A stretch of 10,665 bases of DNA from DASZHC01 sp035938215 (GTDB lineage: Bacteria > Verrucomicrobiota > Verrucomicrobiia > Chthoniobacterales > JAFAMB01), in contig DASZHC010000242.1 in the NCBI GenBank assembly GCA_035938215.1, positions 1 through 10,665 of the forward strand, in the 5' to 3' direction. This document shows, in pieces, positions 7,410 through 10,665 of the stretch (position 1 is the stretch's first letter; each line of letters opens with the position of its first letter). The translations under genes and the position numbers were made by a program. The notes beneath the pieces were generated by a model, which was not told the DNA's origin, ran no database searches, and was given only the letters and a program-made list of their open reading frames with translations.

Positions 7410-7484
7410 TGGCGTGATTCTCTAAATCAACCGATTACCTTGGCCGATGACTAGTTACTCCACGGTGGCCGCCCAGACCTCGGA

Positions 7485-7895
7485 TTACCAGTTAGCCGTT
7501 TGGGCTGCTGTGAGCGTGTGCGGCGCGCCGCTACCAGTCGACGCACAAGTGGCGTACGGAGTGCCTATCGCAGGCACCGTGCCGGCTACCGTATACGCAG
7601 TGTTCTCGACCGGACAGGTTGGCATAGTTCCAAAATAGCCACCCGCCGTCAAATTAGCGGTAGTGACTGCGTCGCCAACATTCAAAAGATTTACATTTTG
7701 ATATCCGCGGACTGCCTTCTGAATACTAGACATGTTAACCATGCAAGCGGACCTGTTCGCGCCATCTCTCCAAGCTTGAACGCCGATAAACAGGACGCCG
7801 ACAAGCAGCAGAATCACTGCAATCACGACGGATAATTCGATAAGTGTGGTACCGCGTTGGCGGGTCCATCTATAATGGGTTTTTATATGGTTCAT
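7485..7895 (-). CDS. Type IV pilin-like protein, copy A
   Basis: This is a secreted fibre subunit with a class III signal. Of its 136 residues, the leader is 15 (ending R-Q-R-G15) and the mature part is 121. Cleavage after G15 would give Thr at +1 in place of the usual Phe or Met, and Glu at +5 (E20), followed by a hydrophobic helix (about 19-41). The globular part is short, with C51, C94 and C117, a QKAVRGYQNVN stretch (59-69), GD (74-75), GYFG (86-89) and PTCP (92-95). This layout resembles pilins I associate with Verrucomicrobiota. It is 87% identical to copy B overall (18 differences) and 91% in the mature part; seven differences fall in the 15-residue leader. There is no Shine-Dalgarno sequence before the ATG. 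It lies second in the tandem pair and precedes the GspL-like gene. Confidence 0.92.
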   Translation of the reverse strand: MNHIKTHYRWTRQRGTTLIELSVVIAVILLLVGVLFIGVQAWRDGANRSACMVNMSSIQKAVRGYQNVNLLNVGDAVTTANLTAGGYFGTMPTCPVENTAYTVAGTVPAIGTPYATCASTGSGAPHTLTAAQTANW

Positions 7896-7987
7896 TGTGA
7901 TGAGAGCCAGTGGCTATTATCTTAGCGACTAGAAGTTTGTTGCTTTTTGTATTCGCTGTCTGTTTCTAATTTGTAGTCACTCCGTTG
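7896..7987 (-). promoter_or_regulatory. Leader of pilin copy A
   Basis: This AT-rich leader is largely alignable with the leader of copy B. On the minus strand it ends in an A/C-rich stretch and CTCATCACA before the ATG, with no purine-rich ribosome-binding site. Blocks such as TCTAGTCGC and AATACAA are kept in both copies. A promoter is likely in the region or just upstream, but no convincing -35/-10 pair or sigma-54 site could be chosen. Confidence 0.4.
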
Positions 7988-8025
7988 TATTAACTTCGAT
8001 CCGCGAATAAGCGACAAGGCACCGC

Positions 8026-8436
8026 TTACCAGTTAGCCGTTTGGGCTGCTGTGAGCGTGTGCGGCGCGCCGCTGCCAGTCGATGCACAAGTGGCATACGG
8101 AGTGCCCACCGCGGGCACAGTGCCGGTTACCGTATAAGCAGTATTCCCGACCGGACAGCTTGGTATAGTTCCAAAATAGCCAGCCGTCGTCAAATTAGCG
8201 GTCGTAACAGCGTCACCGACATTCAGAAGATTTACATTCTGAAATCCGCGGACTGCCTTCTGAATACTGGACATGTTAACCAAGCAGGCGGCTCTGTTCG
8301 CTCCGTTTCTCCAGGCTTGAACGCCGATAAAGAGAACGCCGACAAGCAGCAGAATCACTGCAATCACGACGGATAATTCGATAAGGGTGGTACCGCGTTG
8401 ACGGGCCAATTTATGATTAATTTTGATGTAGTTCAT
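8026..8436 (-). CDS. Type IV pilin-like protein, copy B
   Basis: This pilin has 136 residues and the same plan as copy A: a 15-residue leader ending RQRG, predicted Thr at +1, Glu at +5 (E20), a hydrophobic helix to about 41, and cysteines at 51, 94 and 117. Differences from copy A in the mature part are conservative (for example D44N, M52L, Y65F, I110V), with a few small/polar swaps at 84-85 and E97G. The spared positions include all cysteines and the whole last 24 residues, pointing to a maintained function or recent gene conversion. It is the first pilin after the pilT-like gene (126-bp gap) and probably has its own promoter. The ATG lacks a Shine-Dalgarno sequence. It could be a second major pilin or a variant subunit. 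Confidence 0.92.
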   Translation of the reverse strand: MNYIKINHKLARQRGTTLIELSVVIAVILLLVGVLFIGVQAWRNGANRAACLVNMSSIQKAVRGFQNVNLLNVGDAVTTANLTTAGYFGTIPSCPVGNTAYTVTGTVPAVGTPYATCASTGSGAPHTLTAAQTANW

Positions 8437-8527
8437 TGTAGTGAGAACTAGTAGCCGGTTTGTTGGCGACTAGAGTTTGGGTCTGTTTGTTTGTATCAGT
8501 AGTTGGGTTTTTAATTGTGGTCCGTTG
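8437..8527 (-). promoter_or_regulatory. Leader of pilin copy B
   Basis: This is the counterpart of the copy A leader, AT-rich and purine-poor next to the ATG (CTCACTACA). On the minus strand it has runs of CAAACAAACAG and AAACTCTAGTCGCC that parallel the other copy. Conservation outside the coding region suggests a shared promoter or untranslated leader. The exact promoter elements were not identified. Confidence 0.4.
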
Positions 8528-8554
8528 AAACCGTCACTTACCTCAGTGAATGCT

Positions 8555-8585
8555 TCACCGGCCTATTTGTTCTCCAGGCCGGTGA
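8555..8585 (-). terminator. Inverted repeat spanning the pilT-like stop codon
   Basis: TCACCGGCC (8555-8563) pairs perfectly with GGCCGGTGA (8577-8585) around a 13-base loop holding the last codons of the pilT-like gene, including its TAG (8563-8565). A short hairpin, GTGAA (8546-8550) / TTCAC (8554-8558), lies immediately downstream and competes with it. There is no U-tract. It could dampen read-through from the ATPase gene into the pilins. Confidence 0.45.
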
Positions 8586-9930
8586 CCTGGTAGAATTGTT
8601 CATACACCTCCGGTGTAATTCGTTTGGCGTTGAGCAAGACCTTGAGTTCCGCGTTCCACTTGCGGTTGTACGGCTTGTTTAAACGTTCCTCGACGTCCTG
8701 GAACCCGCCCTCAGCGTATTTGCGGATCGCGTTTCGGTCTTCGATCTCTTGGATTGCAAAATATTCGCAGCCGAGAACATAACGTCCCGTCACGTCGGGC
8801 ATCAGGCCCTGCGAAAGGATGAAAGATCCGACGTCGGCAAACTGCTGGAGGATGCCGCGCGCCTGTTCAAGACTGAACATCTGGCGCATTCGCCCAAGCG
8901 TTTTGCCGGCGCCGCGCGTGTGCAGCGTCGAAAGAATGAAGTGCCCGGTTTCCGCGGCTTCCAGCGCGATCCGAAGCGTTTCGGCAGTCCGGATCTCACC
9001 AACGAGAATAATGTCGGGTTTCTTGCGGAGCGCATCGACGAGGCCCTGCTCAAAACTGCGGACGTGGGCACCAACCTCTTGCTGGGTGACAAGGGCGGGC
9101 GCCGGCAAAGGCGGTAAGGATCCTCCAACCTCAACCGTATCCGGATACACGTATTCAATCGGGTCTTCGATGGTGACGATGTGCTTGTTCTGGCTCAGGC
9201 GCACCCAGTCAAGCAATGCTGCAAGCGTGGTCGTCTTGCCGCTGCCCGTCGGTCCGACGATCAACCCCATTCCCTGTTTCTTGCCCACCCTCTGGCGCAG
9301 CGATTCGATCACTTCCCCCGGCATCCCAATCTCTTCGAGTGATGCAATTTTGTTGCGCAAGACGCGGATCGTCACACCGATCCCCCGATTGGAAAAGTGC
9401 GCCTGCACGCGGAACCGGCCGTTTTTAAGCGGACTGCCTGGACCGGAGCCTTCACTGGCAAAATCCAGCTTGCGTTCGGCCAGGAAAAGCTCTTCCAGAC
9501 CGGCTTCGGCTTTCTCCGGGCCTATCCCTAGAAAAACTCTGCGGCTATCGTGTAGATAGCGAAGGATGCTGAAAGCGACTGCGGAGCTGAGTTTGCCCCA
9601 TCTTGTGATCGGTCTCGTGCTACCGCCCGCGTTTGCATAGATCAGTCGATCGGACTGGATCTGGAGATCAGAGAATCGCTCGGAATCGGACAACTCGATT
9701 AATTCAGACAAAATCCGGGCCCCAAAAGCCGCCGGTTCCGTGTCGGATCGACCGATTGCGTCCACGATCTCGGCGGTATCGCGAGTCGCTCCTTGCAATT
9801 CCACGACCATCGCCTCGGCCCTGTCAGGAGCCGGGAGAACCGGACGAGACGCTGCCGCAGACGAGCAATTGGGCTGGCCAAATTTCAGGGAAACGGGTTT
9901 TATGGATTGAGCAGTGGCGCCAGAGACCAT
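8563..9930 (-). CDS. pilT: PilT-like retraction ATPase
   Basis: This cytoplasmic ATPase of the PilT branch would disassemble the pilus. With the ATG at 9930 it is 455 residues: a variable N-terminal ~70, a PAS-like N2 domain from about 72 (ILSELIEL, then FSDLQIQ 86-92 where PilT usually has SDLH), then Walker A GPTGSGKT (226-233), Asp box TIEDPIEY (253-260), Walker B DIILVGEIRT (306-315) and His box LSTLHTR (333-339). There is no tetracysteine, unlike PilB. A segment NAIRKYAEGG (400-409) recalls the AIRNLIRE motif of PilT. A Pro-rich insert (about 262-280) sits between the Asp box and QQEVG; DotB-type ATPases also carry extra residues here. The frame stays open to TTG 10074 and ATG 10026, but 9931-10026 is AT-rich with unlike codon use, so 9930 is preferred; ATG 9810 is also possible. 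It is transcribed first in the minus-strand group. Confidence 0.9.
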   Translation of the reverse strand: MVSGATAQSIKPVSLKFGQPNCSSAAASRPVLPAPDRAEAMVVELQGATRDTAEIVDAIGRSDTEPAAFGARILSELIELSDSERFSDLQIQSDRLIYANAGGSTRPITRWGKLSSAVAFSILRYLHDSRRVFLGIGPEKAEAGLEELFLAERKLDFASEGSGPGSPLKNGRFRVQAHFSNRGIGVTIRVLRNKIASLEEIGMPGEVIESLRQRVGKKQGMGLIVGPTGSGKTTTLAALLDWVRLSQNKHIVTIEDPIEYVYPDTVEVGGSLPPLPAPALVTQQEVGAHVRSFEQGLVDALRKKPDIILVGEIRTAETLRIALEAAETGHFILSTLHTRGAGKTLGRMRQMFSLEQARGILQQFADVGSFILSQGLMPDVTGRYVLGCEYFAIQEIEDRNAIRKYAEGGFQDVEERLNKPYNRKWNAELKVLLNAKRITPEVYEQFYQVTGLENK

Positions 9931-10233
9931 ATTTCGGAAATTGTGTTCTGAAGGCCGTAATTCGACGCAATAGCCAGAAGATTTAACATTTTCTATAAAT
10001 TTTATACCCCCCAACTTGCGGCGCATAGCTGCAGTGGCAAGGATCCCGCAAGTTAATGGGAGTCTGACTGGCAATAAGACTTGCCAAGGAGATCTGGAAA
10101 ATTCAGCATCTCCGAAATTTGCGAATTTCTCTATGAAACCGCGAAAAACATTGAATCACGAGAACTCTATTTCAAAAACCGCCTTGTTCTGTGGCCCCCG
10201 TTTCGCGGGTTGGTGTTTTTTCTTCACAGTCAC
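9931..10233. promoter_or_regulatory. Divergent intergenic region (pilT-like and secretin-like genes)
   Basis: This is a 303-bp AT-rich stretch between two divergently transcribed genes, so it should carry both promoters. On the minus strand, TATAAAATTTATAG (within about 9991-10008) is a -10-like tract upstream of the pilT-like ATG, with no good -35. Other features are a hairpin GAAATT (10114-10119) / AATTTC (10124-10129), and, just before the secretin-like ATG on the plus strand, CCCG (10197-10200) / CGGG (10206-10209) followed by six T (10216-10221), which resembles a weak terminator or attenuator. Part of the region could be coding if the pilT-like gene starts at 10026 or 10074. Confidence 0.4.
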
Positions 10234-10665
10234 ATGCTAAAAAGGGTTTTCCTCCTCGCCGTCGCTTTGGGTTCAAGTCTTGTCTTCGCTCAGACCGGTC
10301 CGGAAACTGCCCCGTCGCCGGAACAAGAGACGACGCCACCGGCAGCGCCGCAGACCACGCCTGAGCCTGAGAATCAAAACTCCGGCGGAGTCATTGATGA
10401 GATAGAGCGCGCGCTGCGTGAAAAGGAAAATGCCGAGGCTGCCGCTGCCGCACGGATGCCGCCGTCGCAACCGCGAACCCATCGATACACCAATCAACCG
10501 TTGTCGCGGGTTCTTCGAATTCTTGCCGAGCAAGCCGAGATCAACTACATCGAACCGAACTTTCCAGCGGAAGAACGCATCTCATTCACCCTTTTGAACC
10601 TGACGCCGCTCCAAGCGTTTTACGAAATCGCCCAATCACGCGGATTCCAGGTCGTGACCGATGGA
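10234..10665 (+). CDS. Secretin-like protein, N-terminal part (cut by window end)
   Basis: The frame is open from ATG 10234 to the last base (144 codons), with no stop. The product starts with a clear signal peptide (MLKRVFLLAVALGSSLVFA, cleavage before QTG). A Pro/Thr/Gln-rich linker (about 20-45) and an Ala/Glu-rich helical stretch (48-67) follow, then an N0/STN-like domain from about 78: YTNQPLSRVLRILAEQAEINYI, then a strand ISFTLLNLTPLQAFYEIAQSRGFQVV. This is how the PilQ/GspD outer-membrane channels begin, and its position beside a pilus locus fits. The N1 and barrel regions are outside the window, so a secretin is probable but not shown. The codon phase is regular and GC-rich. There is no Shine-Dalgarno sequence; a small hairpin with a T-tract lies about 13-37 bases upstream of the ATG. 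Confidence 0.8.
   Translation, partial: MLKRVFLLAVALGSSLVFAQTGPETAPSPEQETTPPAAPQTTPEPENQNSGGVIDEIERALREKENAEAAAAARMPPSQPRTHRYTNQPLSRVLRILAEQAEINYIEPNFPAEERISFTLLNLTPLQAFYEIAQSRGFQVVTDG

Larger units (their letters stand above)
7485..8527. repeat. Tandem duplication of pilin gene plus leader (541-bp period)
   Basis: Two copies, 7485-7987 and 8026-8527, each comprise a pilin gene and about 92 bases of upstream leader. Matching points lie exactly 541 bases apart through the coding regions. At the 3' end homology stops abruptly at the stop codon: the first 48 bases from each stop inward are nearly identical, while the flanking bases differ. At the 5' end similarity decays but still includes a shared TCCGTTG at 7981 and 8521. 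Confidence 0.85.

Noticed and set aside
7500..8376. Matching 111-residue open frames on the plus strand opposite both pilin genes (7500-7835 and 8041-8376)
   Set aside because: They are antisense to clear pilin genes, and their similarity follows from the duplication itself. They have Arg/Ser-rich composition and no recognisable domain.
8819..9559. A 246-residue plus-strand frame opposite the pilT-like gene
   Set aside because: It is antisense to the ATPase motifs. The product is low-complexity Ser/Pro/Arg-rich, typical of the complement of GC-rich coding DNA.
9931..10074. N-terminal extension of the pilT-like gene to ATG 10026 or TTG 10074
   Set aside because: The added codons are AT-rich and unlike the rest of the gene, and the stretch looks like a promoter region. 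It remains possible because the frame is open.
10016..10240. A 74-residue plus-strand frame upstream of the secretin-like gene
   Set aside because: It overlaps the secretin start, has AT-rich irregular codons and no ribosome-binding site or domain. It is better read as intergenic sequence.

Overview
The window carries most of a type IV pilus / type II secretion-like (T4P/T2S) locus from a moderately GC-rich Gram-negative-type bacterium. A secretin-like gene and inner-membrane PilM/N/O-like assembly proteins imply an outer membrane. The two short pilins have the layout I associate with Verrucomicrobiota pilins: short leader, conserved helix, one Cys soon after it, a Q-A-V-R-x-x-Q-N-x-N stretch, GD, GYF, P-x-C-P, and a final Cys in a Gly/Pro-rich tail. 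Weak or absent Shine-Dalgarno sequences at most starts and REP-like intergenic palindromes fit that guess. The phylum is an inference, not proved here.

Layout. Almost everything is on the minus strand, read from right to left. From about 9930: a PilT-like ATPase (8563-9930), two tandem near-identical pilins (8026-8436, 7485-7895), a GspL-like protein joining a PilM-like cytoplasmic part to a PilN-like periplasmic part (5589-7409), a PilO/GspM-like protein (5041-5592), an exported protein with a PilP-like middle and a secretin-N0/STN-like C-terminus (4125-5039), an unrecognised 200-residue protein (3331-3933), a PilB/GspE ATPase (1618-3327) and a PilC/GspF membrane protein (109-1317). On the plus strand, diverging from the pilT-like gene across a roughly 300-bp AT-rich region, lies the 5' end of a secretin-like gene (10234 to the window end). 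It still contains an N0/STN-like domain where the window cuts it off.

How it fits together. PilB-like and PilT-like ATPases would drive extension and retraction through the PilC-like platform. The GspL-like, PilO-like and PilP/N0-like proteins would form the alignment complex between the platform and the outer-membrane secretin, and the duplicated pilins are the likely major subunits. No prepilin peptidase is visible, so it must be encoded elsewhere.

Non-coding structure. The gaps are rich in palindromes. A 58-bp hairpin element occurs twice (1562-1619 and 4068-4125), each time with its edge on the stop codon of the preceding gene. A clover-shaped REP-like palindrome lies between the pilB-like and pilC-like genes. 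Another inverted repeat spans the pilT-like stop codon. The two pilin genes sit in a roughly 500-bp tandem duplication with a period of 541 bp that includes their AT-rich leaders.
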